Positions 32,249 through 43,187 of a DNA stretch of 64,000 nucleotides are shown in pieces. A model generated the notes under the pieces. That model saw nothing but the letters and a program-made list of their open reading frames with translations, had not been told where the DNA came from and did not search any database. The stretch spans positions 2,046,001 through 2,110,000 of the forward strand of contig NZ_CP049913.1 of the NCBI RefSeq assembly GCF_011306175.1, given 5' to 3'. Each line of letters begins with the position of its first letter. The stretch's first letter is position 1. Made by a program: the position numbers and the translations under genes. This DNA comes from Vibrio sp. HDW18. GTDB taxonomy: Bacteria; Pseudomonadota; Gammaproteobacteria; Enterobacterales; Vibrionaceae.

Positions 32249-33175
32249 ATGAGTTGGCTCGAAAAAATTTTAGAGAAAAGCAACATTGTCAGTTCACGCA
32301 AAGCCTCTATCCCAGAAGGTGTTTGGACTAAGTGTACCTCGTGTGAACAAGTGCTGTATTACGCGGAATTGGAGCGTAACTTAGAAGTTTGTCCTAAGTG
32401 TGATCACCATATGCGCATGAAAGCGCGTCGCCGTTTGGAAACGTTTCTTGATCAAGACGAGCGTTTTGAATTGGCTGAAGAGCTAGAGCCACAAGATAAG
32501 CTGAAATTTAAAGATTCCAAGCGTTATAAAGAGCGTCTTGCTGCGGCGCAAAAAGCCAGTGGTGAAAAAGATGCGCTAGTGGTAATGAAAGGCGCGGTGC
32601 TCGGTGTGCCTGTCGTGGCGTGTGCCTTTGAATTCTCCTTCATGGGTGGCTCGATGGGTTCAGTGGTTGGCGCGCGTTTTGTGCGTGCGGTTGAAGCGGC
32701 GATGGAGCACAATTGCGGCTTGATCTGTTTCTCAGCCAGTGGCGGTGCCCGCATGCAAGAGGCTTTGATGTCGCTGATGCAGATGGCGAAAACCAGTGCC
32801 GCACTAGAGCGTCTCTCAAATAAAGGTTTGCCGTTTATTTCGGTGATGACTGACCCAACCATGGGTGGTGTTTCGGCCAGTTTAGCGATGCTCGGTGATA
32901 TTAATATCGGTGAGCCTAAAGCACTGATTGGTTTTGCTGGTCGCCGCGTGATTGAGCAAACCGTACGTGAAGATTTGCCAGAAGGTTTCCAACGCAGTGA
33001 GTTCCTACTTGAGCATGGCGCGATTGATATGATTGTGGATCGCCGAGAAATGCGTCAGCGGGTTTCAAGTTTACTGGCCAAACTAACCGGGCAAGCCTCG
33101 CCGCTGGTGGTTTCTGTGAACGACGCGCCAAATGAAGTGCCTTATGCGGTACCAGAAGCCAATAAAAAAGGGTAA
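32249..33175 (+). CDS. accD: acetyl-CoA carboxylase carboxyltransferase subunit beta
   Basis: A 308-residue subunit that, with AccA, moves carboxyl groups from biotin to acetyl-CoA in the first step of fatty-acid synthesis. The N-terminal four-cysteine zinc finger (CTSCEQ ... CPKCDHH, about residues 27-49) and the crotonase-type core ([36 protein letters not shown]) are intact. Length matches the family. Its product and FolC are encoded next to each other in most gamma-proteobacteria. Confidence 0.98.
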   Translation: MSWLEKILEKSNIVSSRKASIPEGVWTKCTSCEQVLYYAELERNLEVCPKCDHHMRMKARRRLETFLDQDERFELAEELEPQDKLKFKDSKRYKERLAAAQKASGEKDALVVMKGAVLGVPVVACAFEFSFMGGSMGSVVGARFVRAVEAAMEHNCGLICFSASGGARMQEALMSLMQMAKTSAALERLSNKGLPFISVMTDPTMGGVSASLAMLGDINIGEPKALIGFAGRRVIEQTVREDLPEGFQRSEFLLEHGAIDMIVDRREMRQRVSSLLAKLTGQASPLVVSVNDAPNEVPYAVPEANKKG

Positions 33176-33219
33176 AGTAAGCGCTAACTAAACCAACAGA
33201 TTCTATGGTTGTACGTTAG

Positions 33220-34485
33220 ATGACTCAAAAGCCTATTCCCCAAGCCACATCGTCACTCGCGGTGTGGCTTGATTATTTAGCCCATATTCATACCTCTGCG
33301 ATTGATCTCGGCTTAGAACGCGTTCAAGCCGTTGCCCAAGCCGCCAAACTTACCAAACCTGCGCCCATGGTGATCACCGTTGCCGGTACCAATGGTAAAG
33401 GCTCAACCTGTGCCTTAATGGAAGCCATTTTGCTGCACGCTGGCTATTCGGTTGGGGTGTACAGTTCACCACATCTGATCCGCTACAACGAGCGAGTACG
33501 CATTAACGGCCAAGATCTTGCCGATGAAATGCACACTCAAGCTTTTGCGCATATCGAGCAACAGCGCGGTGATGTAAGCCTGAGTCTGTTTGAATTTGGC
33601 ACACTGGCAGCGCTGTATCTGTTTGAGCAACAAAAAGTCGATGTGTTGCTACTTGAAGTTGGCTTAGGCGGCCGGTTAGATGCGACCAATGTGGTGGATC
33701 ATGATGTCAGTGTGATCACCAGTTTGGCGCTCGATCATATCGATTGGCTAGGCGATGATCTGGGTGTGATCGGTTATGAAAAAGCGGGGATTTTCCGCGT
33801 TGGTAAACCGGCAGTGTGTGGCCAGCCTAAACCGCCGGCCAGTGTGGCCGGCCATGCGGATGATATCGGTGCCAAGTTGCACCAAGTTGGCATTCAATTT
33901 ACTTATCAAACAACTTCATCCACGACATGGGATTGGCGCAGTGGCCGCTTTGGATTAACCGATTTGCCGATCCCGGCCTTGCCATTACCTAATGCGGCAA
34001 CCGCGTTAATGGCGCTGGGTTGCGCAGGGTTGGAGATTAGCGATCTGGATATTGTGGCCGGTTTGGCCAACGCTCAGCTCGCTGGCCGCATGCAGCAGAT
34101 CAGCAGCGCACCAACCATAGTGCTCGATGTCGCACACAATCCGCACTCGGCACACTATTTAGCTCAGCAGCTCAAACAGCGCTACCCACAGCAAACGCTC
34201 CACTTGGTGCTGGGCATGTTGCACGACAAAGATATCGCCGCGACCGTAGCCGAATTAATGCCGCTGGTGAATCATTGGTATCCGGCCTCGCTATCTGGCC
34301 CACGGGCGGCAACTGCGGCGCAACTCTGCCAGTATTTACCCGCTGACACAACTCACTATGCGGATCCGGTGGTCGCATTTAAAGCCGCGTTGACACAGGC
34401 TGAGCCACAAGATGTCATTGTGGTGGCAGGCTCTTTCCATACCGTGGGTGAAGTGCTGGAAGATTGGCAAAAGAGAGGGCAGTAG
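33220..34485 (+). CDS. folC: dihydrofolate/folylpolyglutamate synthase
   Basis: A 421-residue bifunctional enzyme that makes dihydrofolate and adds glutamates to folates. The Mur-ligase type P-loop TVAGTNGKGSTCALMEAIL lies near residue 52, and LLEVGLGGRLDATN and LDVAHNPHSAHYLAQ follow. The stop codon abuts the dedD start (4486 overlap-free, zero gap), so folC and dedD are translated from one mRNA. Confidence 0.96.
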   Translation: MTQKPIPQATSSLAVWLDYLAHIHTSAIDLGLERVQAVAQAAKLTKPAPMVITVAGTNGKGSTCALMEAILLHAGYSVGVYSSPHLIRYNERVRINGQDLADEMHTQAFAHIEQQRGDVSLSLFEFGTLAALYLFEQQKVDVLLLEVGLGGRLDATNVVDHDVSVITSLALDHIDWLGDDLGVIGYEKAGIFRVGKPAVCGQPKPPASVAGHADDIGAKLHQVGIQFTYQTTSSTTWDWRSGRFGLTDLPIPALPLPNAATALMALGCAGLEISDLDIVAGLANAQLAGRMQQISSAPTIVLDVAHNPHSAHYLAQQLKQRYPQQTLHLVLGMLHDKDIAATVAELMPLVNHWYPASLSGPRAATAAQLCQYLPADTTHYADPVVAFKAALTQAEPQDVIVVAGSFHTVGEVLEDWQKRGQ

Positions 34486-35082
34486 ATGGCCAGTAAATTT
34501 CAAAGTCGTTTAGTCGGCACCATAGTGTTGGTGGCGCTTGGCGTCATCGTATTGCCCGATGTGTTGGATGGCAAGAAAACCCATTTTAAAGAGCAAGTCG
34601 CGAGTATCCCGCTTAAGCCACAGTCACAAGGTGAGGTTGAAAAATTTGTGGTACTTGATCCGGTGCAAGATACGCTCGCTTTGCCAGCCACGCCGGTTAC
34701 GGTCACGCAAACCAGCAATCAAGCGAGTGCTCAGACAACAGCTGTTGCGAGTAATGCACCGCAGACCCCCGCTTCGCCAACCAACAGCTTGGTGGAGCAG
34801 AGTTTGCCTGTGAGCATCAGCACTGCAACAAGCAATGATTATCAAGACTCTGCGTGGATCATTCAGTTAGTGGCGCTGAAAAATGCTGACAACGCGCGCA
34901 ACTTGGTGGCGGATTTGCAAAAACGTGGTTATCAAGCGCATATCAAACAAGAAAACGATTTTACGCGAGTGATTATTGGCCCGGATGTTTCGAAATCCAA
35001 GCTCGAAATCCAGTTGCTGGAATTAGAAAAAATTACCGGCGCCAAAGGTCAATTGCTTAAATTTAAACCGTTAAACCCATAA
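34486..35082 (+). CDS. dedD: SPOR-domain protein DedD
   Basis: A 198-residue division protein: an N-terminal membrane anchor (about residues 7-26, LVGTIVLVALGVIVLPDVLD), a Pro/Thr/Gln-rich periplasmic linker, and a C-terminal SPOR domain (about 122-195, SAWIIQLVALKNADNARNLV) that binds denuded peptidoglycan at the septum. It begins directly after the folC stop. The PurR box of the next operon overlaps its stop codon. Confidence 0.93.
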   Translation: MASKFQSRLVGTIVLVALGVIVLPDVLDGKKTHFKEQVASIPLKPQSQGEVEKFVVLDPVQDTLALPATPVTVTQTSNQASAQTTAVASNAPQTPASPTNSLVEQSLPVSISTATSNDYQDSAWIIQLVALKNADNARNLVADLQKRGYQAHIKQENDFTRVIIGPDVSKSKLEIQLLELEKITGAKGQLLKFKPLNP

Positions 35083-35096
35083 GAAAACGTTTGCGT
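35081..35096. promoter_or_regulatory. PurR box of cvpA-purF
   Basis: Read on the minus strand the site is ACGCAAACGTTTTCTT, a full match to the purine-repressor consensus as I know it. It overlaps the dedD stop and the likely -35 region (TTGCGT 35091-35096, with TAAAAT at 35112-35117), so bound PurR would block the cvpA-purF promoter. Confidence 0.85.
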
Positions 35097-35144
35097 CGCG
35101 ATTTTTTCTGTTAAAATGCGCGCCAACTTAAGATGTAAGAGCTC

Positions 35145-35636
35145 ATGAACTGGTTAGATATTGTCATTTTAAGTGTGATCGGCTTGTCTGCGCTGATCAG
35201 TCTTGTCCGCGGCTTTGCTAAAGAAGCCTTGTCTTTAGTGATCTGGTTTGGGGCGTTTTATATTGCCTCGCAGTACTACCGCAAATTAGCGGTGTACTTT
35301 ACCAACATTCAAGACGATATGTTTCGCAATGGAGCTGCTATCGCGGCGCTGTTTGTGGCGACGTTAATCGTTGGAGCGATCGTGAACTATGTGATTGCTC
35401 AACTGGTGGAAAAAACAGGATTATCAGGAACCGACAGAATTCTCGGAGTAGTGTTTGGTGCACTGCGTGGAGTGTTGATTGTCGCGGCAGGTTTGTTCTT
35501 TATGGATGCGTTTACCGCATTTCCAAACACAGAGTGGTGGAAGAGTTCGCAGTTAGTGCCTGAATTTAGTCGCATTATTGCTCCGTTCTTTGAACACCTA
35601 AAAGCAACATCAAGTTTTCTCTCTGGCGCAATTTAG
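35145..35636 (+). CDS. cvpA: CvpA family membrane protein
   Basis: A 163-residue inner-membrane protein with four predicted membrane segments (about 5-25, 30-47, 62-85, 100-122). It is named for colicin V production in E. coli; its molecular role is still unclear, with links to envelope and bile resistance in several enterics. First gene of the PurR-controlled cvpA-purF operon; the gap to purF is 32 bp. Confidence 0.94.
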   Translation: MNWLDIVILSVIGLSALISLVRGFAKEALSLVIWFGAFYIASQYYRKLAVYFTNIQDDMFRNGAAIAALFVATLIVGAIVNYVIAQLVEKTGLSGTDRILGVVFGALRGVLIVAAGLFFMDAFTAFPNTEWWKSSQLVPEFSRIIAPFFEHLKATSSFLSGAI

Positions 35637-35668
35637 CGCCGGAGACGGTCGAAATCGAGGATTAGGAC

Positions 35669-37183
35669 ATGTGTGGTATTGTTGGAATCGTGGGTACAAC
35701 GCCTGTAAACCAGTCAATTTATGATGCATTGACGGTGTTGCAGCATCGTGGCCAAGATGCTGCGGGTATTTGTACCATAGAAAGCAATCGTTTCCGTCTG
35801 CGTAAGGCCAATGGATTAGTCAAAGATGTGTTTGAAGCCAAACACATGCAGCGCCTACAAGGCAATGTGGGTGTCGGCCATGTGCGCTACCCAACCGCGG
35901 GCAGTTCCAGCGCTTCAGAAGCACAACCTTTCTATGTTAACTCTCCTTTTGGTATCACGCTGGCGCACAACGGTAATTTAACCAATGCCAATCAAGTGCG
36001 ACAAAAATTGTTTGAAAAAGACCGTCGTCACGTCAATACCACCTCGGATTCAGAAGTGCTGCTCAATGTACTTGCCCATGAAATCGACACGGTCAAAGGC
36101 AATGTCACCGCTGATGATGTGTTTCGCGCAATCAGCAATGTACACCGTACCATCCGTGGCGCTTACGCGGTCACCGCGATGATCATCGGTCACGGCATGG
36201 TGGCGTTTCGTGATCCGCACGGAATTCGTCCACTCTGTTTAGGCAAGCGTGAAGTGAATGGTCAGCACGAGTACATGGTCGCATCGGAATCGGTGGCCTT
36301 GGATGCCGTCGGTTTTGACTTTTTACGAGATGTCGCTCCGGGTGAAGCGATTTATATCACTTTTGATGGTGAGCTTTTCACTCAACAATGCGCGGATCAT
36401 CCGGCGCTCAATCCTTGTATTTTTGAATTTGTTTACTTTGCGCGTCCCGATTCTTTCATTGATAAGATTTCGGTATACAGCGCTCGGGTTGAGATGGGCA
36501 AACGCTTAGGTCAGCGCATTAAAGATGACTACAGCGAGCTGGATATTGATGTGGTGATCCCAATCCCGGAAACATCATGCGATATCGCGCTGCGCATCGC
36601 GCAAGCAATTGATAAACCGTATCGGCAAGGTTTTGTCAAAAACCGCTATGTCGGCCGTACTTTTATCATGCCGGGTCAGCAGCAGCGTAAGAAATCGGTG
36701 CGCCGTAAACTCAATGCGATCCGCTCAGAATTTAAAGACAAGAACGTGTTGTTAGTCGATGATTCGATTGTGCGTGGCACGACCTCAGAGCAGATCATCG
36801 AAATGGCGCGTGATTCTGGTGCGAAAAAGGTTTACATCGTTTCGGCGGCTCCGGAAATTCGTTTCCCGAACGTTTATGGTATTGATATGCCAAGCGCGAA
36901 CGAGTTGGTGGCCCATGGCCGCGATAATGATGCGATTTGTAAACAGATTGGAGCCGATGCACTGATTTTCCAAACCCTAGATGATCTGGTGGATGCGGTC
37001 GGTTGCGGTAATCCGGATATTGCTAAGTTTGAAGCTTCGGTATTTAACGGTGAATACGTGACTGGGGATATCGATCAGCAGTATTTGGATTTTCTGGAAT
37101 CGATGCGTAGCGATGATGTCAAAGTGCAACGCGAAATTCAGCAAGATCTCGCCAACTTAGAGCTGCACAACGAAGGTGCTTAA
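35669..37183 (+). CDS. purF: amidophosphoribosyltransferase
   Basis: A 504-residue enzyme for the first committed step of purine synthesis. The N-terminal glutaminase begins with the catalytic cysteine after processing ([15 protein letters not shown]), and the phosphoribosyltransferase domain carries the PRPP loop [18 protein letters not shown] (about 360-378). Length equals E. coli PurF (505). Regulated by the PurR box ahead of cvpA. Confidence 0.98.
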   Translation: MCGIVGIVGTTPVNQSIYDALTVLQHRGQDAAGICTIESNRFRLRKANGLVKDVFEAKHMQRLQGNVGVGHVRYPTAGSSSASEAQPFYVNSPFGITLAHNGNLTNANQVRQKLFEKDRRHVNTTSDSEVLLNVLAHEIDTVKGNVTADDVFRAISNVHRTIRGAYAVTAMIIGHGMVAFRDPHGIRPLCLGKREVNGQHEYMVASESVALDAVGFDFLRDVAPGEAIYITFDGELFTQQCADHPALNPCIFEFVYFARPDSFIDKISVYSARVEMGKRLGQRIKDDYSELDIDVVIPIPETSCDIALRIAQAIDKPYRQGFVKNRYVGRTFIMPGQQQRKKSVRRKLNAIRSEFKDKNVLLVDDSIVRGTTSEQIIEMARDSGAKKVYIVSAAPEIRFPNVYGIDMPSANELVAHGRDNDAICKQIGADALIFQTLDDLVDAVGCGNPDIAKFEASVFNGEYVTGDIDQQYLDFLESMRSDDVKVQREIQQDLANLELHNEGA

Positions 37184-37260
37184 GTAGGATAGAGGGTGGT
37201 TTGAGTGAGCTCAGCCACCATTTGATCACCAACCATTCGATGATTAACGGCTTGATGATA

Positions 37261-37287
37261 AAAAGGCTTCCCGAGGGAAGCCTTTTT
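37261..37287. terminator. bidirectional terminator between purF and the antiporter gene
   Basis: Arms AAAAGGCTTCCC and GGAAGCCTTTTT with a GAG loop lie between convergent genes and would work in both directions. Confidence 0.9.
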
Positions 37288-37317
37288 GCTTTGATGTGCA
37301 GAATGACAAGGGGCGAG

Positions 37318-38643
37318 TTACAGCACCAATGCCGCAATCCAACCAAAGATGATCAGTGGCAGGTTATAGTGGATAAAGGTCGGGACCACAGTTTCCCACA
37401 CATGCTCATGTTGTCCATCAGCATTAAGGCCAGAAGTTGGGCCTAAGGTTGAATCTGAAGCGGGTGAGCCTGCATCGCCTAACGCAGCCGCGGTACCAAT
37501 CAGCGCGACGGTTGCCATCGGTGAAAAGCCAAAAGAGAGGCACAACGGCACATAAATGGTGGCAATGATCGGAATGGTCGAGAATGATGAGCCAATCCCC
37601 ATCGTCACCAGCAAGCCAACGACCAACATCAATAACGCCGCGAGCGCTTTGTTATCGCCAATACTGGTCGAAAGGGAAGTGACCAGTGTTTCTACTCCGC
37701 CAGTGGCTTTCATTACCGCAGCAAAACCAGCGGCTGAAATCATGATAAAGCCAATCATCGCCATCATGTGCACGCCTTTGGTGAATACATCATGAGTCTG
37801 TTTCCAAGCAATCACGCCACCAAAAATAAACACCATAAAGCCAGCCAGCGCACCGATAATCATTGAGCCTGTGGTTAATTGCACGGCAAGTGCCACCACA
37901 ATGCCTACGCCAGCAATTGCGATATGCTTACGATTGATTGTGCTGGTGGTAGATTGCGCTACAGTCAGTTCACTGGTTTTGTATTCGCGCGGCTTGCGAT
38001 AGCTGAATAATACGGCGATCAGCAGACCGCAGATCATGCCAGTGGCGGGCAGCAGCATCGCGGTCGGAACTTGGCTCGCGGTGATCGTTTCTAGCCCGTT
38101 ATCATGCAGATTTTTGAGCAGAATGTTATTGAGGAAAATGCCACCAAAACCGACCGGCAGTACCATGTAAGGGGTGATCAAACCAAAAGTGAGTACACAG
38201 GCCACTATGCGGCGGTCGAGTTTGAGTTTGGCAAACACACTCAGTAGTGGTGGGATCAAAATCGGAATAAATGCGATATGGACTGGGATCACGTTTTGCG
38301 ATGCCATTGCCATCAGCAGCAGTGAGATCAGCACAACGTATTTTAAGCCAGTTGAAGCGATATGGTTTTCTTGACCATGAATACGCCGGATCACGCTCTG
38401 CGCCAACAGATCAGTGATGCCAGATTTAGAAATCGCTACCGCAAAAGTACCAAGCATAGCGTAACTGAGGGCGATCGTCGCACCACCACCCAAACCGCTT
38501 TCAAAAGCGGCCACAGTTTCATTGAGACTCATACCTGCAACTAAACCACCAACTATTGCGCTGAACGTCAAGGCAACCACGACGTTTACTCGCATCAGGG
38601 CTAGCAGCAGCATGACACAGACGGAAATGACTACTGGATTCAT
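37318..38643 (-). CDS. Na+/H+ antiporter family protein
   Basis: A 441-residue inner-membrane transporter with 11-12 hydrophobic segments (for example [20 protein letters not shown] at the N-terminus). The glycine-rich loop [19 protein letters not shown] and the C-terminal [20 protein letters not shown] mark the NhaC/YuiF-type ion-transporter superfamily. The ion is likely sodium but this is not certain. Start 38643 (MNPVV) is chosen because the in-frame extension is polar and unlike the family. Convergent with purF. Confidence 0.85.
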   Translation of the reverse strand: MNPVVISVCVMLLLALMRVNVVVALTFSAIVGGLVAGMSLNETVAAFESGLGGGATIALSYAMLGTFAVAISKSGITDLLAQSVIRRIHGQENHIASTGLKYVVLISLLLMAMASQNVIPVHIAFIPILIPPLLSVFAKLKLDRRIVACVLTFGLITPYMVLPVGFGGIFLNNILLKNLHDNGLETITASQVPTAMLLPATGMICGLLIAVLFSYRKPREYKTSELTVAQSTTSTINRKHIAIAGVGIVVALAVQLTTGSMIIGALAGFMVFIFGGVIAWKQTHDVFTKGVHMMAMIGFIMISAAGFAAVMKATGGVETLVTSLSTSIGDNKALAALLMLVVGLLVTMGIGSSFSTIPIIATIYVPLCLSFGFSPMATVALIGTAAALGDAGSPASDSTLGPTSGLNADGQHEHVWETVVPTFIHYNLPLIIFGWIAALVL

Positions 38644-38761
38644 ATTTTTTTCTCGAGATGTTGTGTTTCCCCTGCTGACCTGATCTTGCAAGTACACAGG
38701 GTTTTGCCTTATCGGTTGAAGTGAGCTATCGATTGAGGTTAACCATCGATGATTGTGCGCT

Positions 38762-39436
38762 TCAAGCTAACTCGGCATCATTGTTATTGTCCTCATTATC
38801 AGTGGCCAGTGGCCAGCCACCTAATGCCTTCCACTGGTTGACAATGGTGCAGAACAGCTCTGCGGTTTTTTGGGTATCGTACAGCGCTGAATGCGCTTCA
38901 CGATTGTCAAACTCCAACCCTGCCGTCGCACATGCTTTGGCCAACACGGTTTGACCAAAGGCAAGGCCGCTCAGTGTTGCCGTATCAAAGGTGGCAAAGG
39001 GATGGAAAGGGACTCGTTTCAATTTGCCGCGTTCGCTGGCGGCCATCACAAAACTATGATCAAAATTGGCGTTGTGGGCCACAATGATCGCGCGACTACA
39101 ATTGGCCGCCTTTTGCTCTTTGCGCACCAGCTTATAAATCTCTTTTAACGCATGTTCTTCACTGACGGCTCCACGCAGTGGGCTAAAAGGGTCATAAATG
39201 CCAGTAAATTCCAGTGCGGCTTTTTCAATATTCGCGCCTGCAAACGGCTCAACATGAAAATGGATGGTACTCGCTGGGTGCAAGTCGCCATTGTGATCCA
39301 TACTCAAAGTGACCGCACAAATTTCTAACAGTGCATCGGTTTGCGCGTTGAATCCTGCGGTTTCTACATCGATAACTACCGGAAAATAGCCACGAAAGCG
39401 TTTTTTTAGGGTCAGCGCGTCATTTTTATCAGTCAT
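38762..39436 (-). CDS. rnt: ribonuclease T
   Basis: A 224-residue 3'-5' exoribonuclease that trims tRNA and other stable RNA ends. The DEDDh catalytic residues are visible: [10 protein letters not shown] near the start, [10 protein letters not shown] in the middle and [16 protein letters not shown] near the end. The start at 39436 ([14 protein letters not shown]) gives the normal Vibrio N-terminus; an in-frame ATG 33 bases upstream is less likely. Confidence 0.95.
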   Translation of the reverse strand: MTDKNDALTLKKRFRGYFPVVIDVETAGFNAQTDALLEICAVTLSMDHNGDLHPASTIHFHVEPFAGANIEKAALEFTGIYDPFSPLRGAVSEEHALKEIYKLVRKEQKAANCSRAIIVAHNANFDHSFVMAASERGKLKRVPFHPFATFDTATLSGLAFGQTVLAKACATAGLEFDNREAHSALYDTQKTAELFCTIVNQWKALGGWPLATDNEDNNNDAELA

Positions 39437-39689
39437 GCGGGTTCTAATTGGGGCTAATAAGAGGAGCATTATTGCAGATTCTGCGCAGGAGCAAAACCTA
39501 GCGGTCTTTATTTGCGCTAATTAATTGAGCAATGTGAAGAGGATAGAGTCTCGTGTGTCGAGTGAATGGTCGTGTTGCACGCTATGGGAGTGGATCTTCT
39601 GGCTAGATTTTTGCATCTAATCGTTCAGAGTTTCACAGGTGGCAAATTATCGCCTGAGCATCCGCGAGTAGTGGTGAGAAAAAGTATTT

Positions 39690-40574
39690 ATGAATAAATG
39701 GGTTATCACAAGTGTGTTTGCCTTAGGCACGTTAGCTGCGCCAGTTGCGTTGGCGTTAGAGGTGCGTTATGCGGCGACACCGCAGCAGTCAAGTTGGCAA
39801 ATGGTGGCCGATACTCCGTTGGAGTGCCGCTTGGTACACCCGATCCCTAATTATGGCAATGCCGAATTTTCTTCGCGCGCGAGTAAGCAAATCAATCTCG
39901 ATTTTGAGTTGAAAATGCGTCGTCCTATGGGGGAGACACGCAATGTCAGTTTGGTGTCGCTGCCACCGATCTGGCGTCCTGGTGAAGCGGCGGATCGCAT
40001 CACGAACTTGCAATTTTTTAAACAGTTTGATGGTTATATTGGTGGTCAGACGGCGTGGTCCCTGCTCAGTGAATTAGAAAAAGGTCGTTATCCCACTTTC
40101 AGTTATCAGGATTGGCAAAGCCGAGATCAGCGGATTGAAGTGGCACTTTCAGCCGTGCTGTTTCAACCCTCTTACAACCAATTTAGTGATTGTATTGCTA
40201 AGTTGCTGCCGTACAGTTTTGAAGATATTTCATTTACGATTTTGCATTACGATCAAGGGAATAGCGTTGAGCTGAATAAAGCCTCGCAAAAGCGTTTAGC
40301 ACAAATTGCCGAATATATACGCTACAACCAAGATATTGATTTAGTGCTCGTGTCGACCTATACCGATTCGAGTGAGAGTAACAGCCACAGCCAAAATTTG
40401 TCTGAGCAGCGGGCGCAAGTGTTACGCGAATACTTTCAATCGATTGGTTTGCCGGAAGATCGTATTCAAGTGCAAGGGTATGGCCGACGTCGGCCGATTG
40501 CGGATAATGCCTCACCAATCGGTAAGGATAAAAACCGCCGCGTGGTGATCTCGTTTGGTCGTACTCAGGTGTGA
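39690..40574 (+). CDS. motY: sodium-type flagellar motor protein MotY
   Basis: A 294-residue periplasmic protein of the T ring, which holds the Na+-driven PomA/PomB stator around the polar flagellar motor. A signal peptide (about 1-22) is followed by the MotY N-domain ([20 protein letters not shown]) and a C-terminal OmpA-like peptidoglycan-binding domain ([11 protein letters not shown] ... [13 protein letters not shown]). Its two cysteines ([11 protein letters not shown] and FSDCIAKLL) are the conserved disulfide pair. Single gene between rnt and gloA. Confidence 0.97.
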   Translation: MNKWVITSVFALGTLAAPVALALEVRYAATPQQSSWQMVADTPLECRLVHPIPNYGNAEFSSRASKQINLDFELKMRRPMGETRNVSLVSLPPIWRPGEAADRITNLQFFKQFDGYIGGQTAWSLLSELEKGRYPTFSYQDWQSRDQRIEVALSAVLFQPSYNQFSDCIAKLLPYSFEDISFTILHYDQGNSVELNKASQKRLAQIAEYIRYNQDIDLVLVSTYTDSSESNSHSQNLSEQRAQVLREYFQSIGLPEDRIQVQGYGRRRPIADNASPIGKDKNRRVVISFGRTQV

Positions 40575-40589
40575 GCAGACTCACACCTG
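40566..40589. terminator. perfect hairpin over the motY stop codon
   Basis: Ten-base arms CAGGTGTGAG and CTCACACCTG with a CAGA loop; the motY stop lies in the left arm. No T run follows on either strand, so it may be a mRNA-end stabiliser or an inefficient terminator between convergent motY and gloA. Confidence 0.6.
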
Positions 40590-40618
40590 AAAGCTTGGGG
40601 GATTAGGAGAATGACGAC

Positions 40619-41035
40619 TTAACCGACTAACCCAGCATTGGCTTGTTTGTTTTGAATTAATTCAATCAGGTAACCATCAGGGTCTTTTACAAACGCAATC
40701 TGCGTGGTGCCGCCTTTCACTGGCCCCGGTTCACGGGTCACCACTCCACCAGCGGCTTTGATCGCATCACAAGTGGCATAAATATCATCGGCACCAATCG
40801 CGATATGACCATAGGCGTTGCCTTTGTCATATTCAGTGACACCCCAGTTGTAGGTCAGTTCAATCACCGCGCCTTGTGATTCATCGCCGTAGCCTAAAAA
40901 GGCCAGCGTATATTGGTACTCGGGGTTGTCATTTTTGCGCAGCAGATTCATGCCCATCACTTGGGTATAAAACTCGATCGATTGATCTAAATTACCGACG
41001 CGTAGCATGGTGTGCAAAATACGATGGTTCGACAT
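40619..41035 (-). CDS. gloA: lactoylglutathione lyase (glyoxalase I)
   Basis: A 138-residue Ni/Zn enzyme that converts the methylglyoxal-glutathione adduct to lactoylglutathione. The metal ligands are visible in [19 protein letters not shown] (His), VIELTYNW (Glu), [10 protein letters not shown] (His) and [10 protein letters not shown] (Glu). Length is normal (E. coli 135). Confidence 0.96.
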   Translation of the reverse strand: MSNHRILHTMLRVGNLDQSIEFYTQVMGMNLLRKNDNPEYQYTLAFLGYGDESQGAVIELTYNWGVTEYDKGNAYGHIAIGADDIYATCDAIKAAGGVVTREPGPVKGGTTQIAFVKDPDGYLIELIQNKQANAGLVG

Positions 41036-41141
41036 AAAGGCTCCTTGCTTTTAATAAGTCATGATCCCTACCGACTGGCCACTCTAAGTGGTGTGGGTCT
41101 CAGTGGTATGGGCATCGTTGTGAGTGAATTCGTTTTGGTTC

Positions 41142-41169
41142 ATTTGTGTTAGTTAATTTGTGTTAGTTG
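41142..41169 (+). repeat. 14-bp tandem repeat between nth and gloA
   Basis: ATTTGTGTTAGTTA is followed directly by ATTTGTGTTAGTTG. It lies just past the nth stop on the minus-strand side of the gap. No function is evident. Confidence 0.7.
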
Positions 41170-41186
41170 ATTGGTCTGCTCGATGA

Positions 41187-41828
41187 TTAGCTGTCTGGGT
41201 AAATCTTGTCTTTGAACTCACACAGATCTTCAATAATACAGCTACCACAACGGGGTTTGCGGGCAATACAGGTGTAGCGGCCATGCAAAATCAACCAGTG
41301 GTGCACATCGAGTTTAAATTCCGTTGGTACCACTTTAAGCAGTTTCTGCTCGACTTGATCGACATTTTTCCCCACGGCAAATTGAGTACGGTTCGCGACG
41401 CGGAAAATATGAGTATCGACCGCAATGGTCGGCCAACCAAAGGCGGTATTGAGTACCACATTGGCAGTTTTGCGTCCAACGCCTGGTAGTGCTTCTAGTG
41501 CAGCGCGATCTTCTGGCACTTGGCCTTGATGCTGCTCCAGCAAAATCTGGCAAGTTTTGATCACATTTTCAGCTTTAGTATTAAATAAGCCGATGGTCTT
41601 GATGTAGCTTTTTAGGCCAGCAACGCCGAGATCGAATATCGCTTGTGGTGTATTGGCCACCGCATACAGTTTATCGGTGGCTTTGTTGACACTGACGTCG
41701 GTCGCTTGCGCGGAGAGGAGTACCGCAATCAACAACTCAAAAGGTGAGCTCCAGTTTAATTCCGTCTCTGGCTTCGGGTTATTCGCTTGTAGGCGCTGTA
41801 ATATTTCAATCCGTTTGGCGTTATTCAT
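41187..41828 (-). CDS. nth: endonuclease III
   Basis: A 213-residue base-excision repair glycosylase/AP lyase for oxidised pyrimidines. It has the helix-hairpin-helix LEALPGVGRKTANVVLNTAF with the catalytic lysine, the catalytic aspartate in AVDTHIFRV, and a C-terminal 4Fe-4S cluster motif C-x6-C-x2-C-x5-C (residues about 187-203). It is the last gene of the rnf operon, 24 bp after rnfE, as in many gamma-proteobacteria. Confidence 0.97.
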   Translation of the reverse strand: MNNAKRIEILQRLQANNPKPETELNWSSPFELLIAVLLSAQATDVSVNKATDKLYAVANTPQAIFDLGVAGLKSYIKTIGLFNTKAENVIKTCQILLEQHQGQVPEDRAALEALPGVGRKTANVVLNTAFGWPTIAVDTHIFRVANRTQFAVGKNVDQVEQKLLKVVPTEFKLDVHHWLILHGRYTCIARKPRCGSCIIEDLCEFKDKIYPDS

Positions 41829-41852
41829 ACGACAGATAAGCTTCCTTGATGG

Positions 41853-42545
41853 TTACGAATTGGTGACTCGAGCCCGCTCAATGGTTGGTGTGGTTGGCTT
41901 GGGTTGGTGGGTTGCAAGCTGTTTATCGATGACACTTTTCGCTGCAATCAAAAAGCCTACCCCAATAAAGGCACCGGGAGGCAGTAGCGCTAGCAAAAAT
42001 TTGCTTTCGAAATGAAACACTTCAATGCGTAGAACGCTAGCCCACTCGCCGAGCAGCAGGTCAGCGCCATCAAACAGAGTTCCATTGCCGATAATTTCAC
42101 GCAGTGAACCGAGCACGACCAGCACTGAGGTCATGCCAAGTCCCATCCATAAACCATCTAAGGCGGCGGGCAGTACCGCATTTTTAGAGGCAAAGGCTTC
42201 AGCACGGCCGATGATGATGCAGTTGGTCACAATCAGCGCGATAAAAATACCAAGTGAGAGATACAGACCGTAAGCGAATGCATTCATCAGCAACTGCACA
42301 CAAGTGACCAGTGCCGCGATGATCATCACGAAGACGGGAATACGTACATCTTTGGGTACGTAGTCGCGGATTAATGAGATCACGACATTGGAAGCCACTA
42401 ATACCACTAAGGTAGCGATACCCAAACCGAGCGCATTAGTTAGTGTTGAAGAGACCGCTAAAAGTGGGCATAAACCCAGCAATTGAACTAAGGCAGGGTT
42501 GTTATTCCACATGCCATTTAACATCAGCATTTTGTTATCACTCAT
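41853..42545 (-). CDS. rnfE: Rnf electron transport complex subunit E
   Basis: A 230-residue inner-membrane subunit with six membrane segments. It carries [20 protein letters not shown] near the N-terminus, whose cysteine belongs to the paired RnfA/RnfE iron-sulfur site, and the family stretch [19 protein letters not shown]. The start at 42545 (MSDNKMLM) follows rnfG by 4 bp; the longer in-frame start would lie inside rnfG. Confidence 0.94.
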   Translation of the reverse strand: MSDNKMLMLNGMWNNNPALVQLLGLCPLLAVSSTLTNALGLGIATLVVLVASNVVISLIRDYVPKDVRIPVFVMIIAALVTCVQLLMNAFAYGLYLSLGIFIALIVTNCIIIGRAEAFASKNAVLPAALDGLWMGLGMTSVLVVLGSLREIIGNGTLFDGADLLLGEWASVLRIEVFHFESKFLLALLPPGAFIGVGFLIAAKSVIDKQLATHQPKPTTPTIERARVTNS

Positions 42546-42549
42546 GTCA

Positions 42550-43176
42550 TTAAGCCTCACAAGGATTGAGCTGGCTATGCAGCTGCTGTTGATGTTGATT
42601 GACATAGATTACCGCTTTTTTCACTGCTTGTACCACAGCTCGTGGGGTAATCGTCGCGCCGGTAAACTGATCAAACTGTCCGCCATCTTTACGCACTTGC
42701 CACTCATCTTGATTTTCACTGCTGACTCGTTGGCCATTAAAACCTAATATCCAATTGCTGATCCGTAAATCAATTTTATCGCCTAACCCAGGGGTTTCGT
42801 GATGAGCCAGTACCCGCACACCCAGTACAGAACCATTATCGGCAATGCCAATGATCAGTTTGATATCGCCGTTATAGCCATCGGGCGCGATGGTTTCAAT
42901 TGCGATTGCGCTGGGCTGCCCATTGCGCTTAGCCAAATAGGCGTGCATGGTTTGCTGGGTACCGAGTGCAGTATCGTTGACCAAAGTGCAGGCTTGCACC
43001 AATGCGTTATCGTAATAGTGGTACGGGATCACCTGATTGAGCACTTGTAACAACTGTTGTTGCTGTTGCTGATGGATTCGCTCGGCGGTCAAAGTATAAG
43101 TCAGCGCCACCAAACCGGTGGCAATACAGGCAAACACCGCGAGGGTTAAGCCATGGTTTCGAATTGCTGTCAGCAT
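42550..43176 (-). CDS. rnfG: Rnf electron transport complex subunit G
   Basis: A 208-residue subunit with one N-terminal membrane segment and a periplasmic domain that binds FMN covalently through the threonine of the motif [11 protein letters not shown] (about residue 175). A run of glutamines (about 35-41) follows the membrane anchor. It is part of the Na+-pumping or redox-regulating Rnf complex that couples ferredoxin and NADH. Confidence 0.94.
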   Translation of the reverse strand: MLTAIRNHGLTLAVFACIATGLVALTYTLTAERIHQQQQQQLLQVLNQVIPYHYYDNALVQACTLVNDTALGTQQTMHAYLAKRNGQPSAIAIETIAPDGYNGDIKLIIGIADNGSVLGVRVLAHHETPGLGDKIDLRISNWILGFNGQRVSSENQDEWQVRKDGGQFDQFTGATITPRAVVQAVKKAVIYVNQHQQQLHSQLNPCEA

Positions 43177-43187
43177 AAATCGCGCTC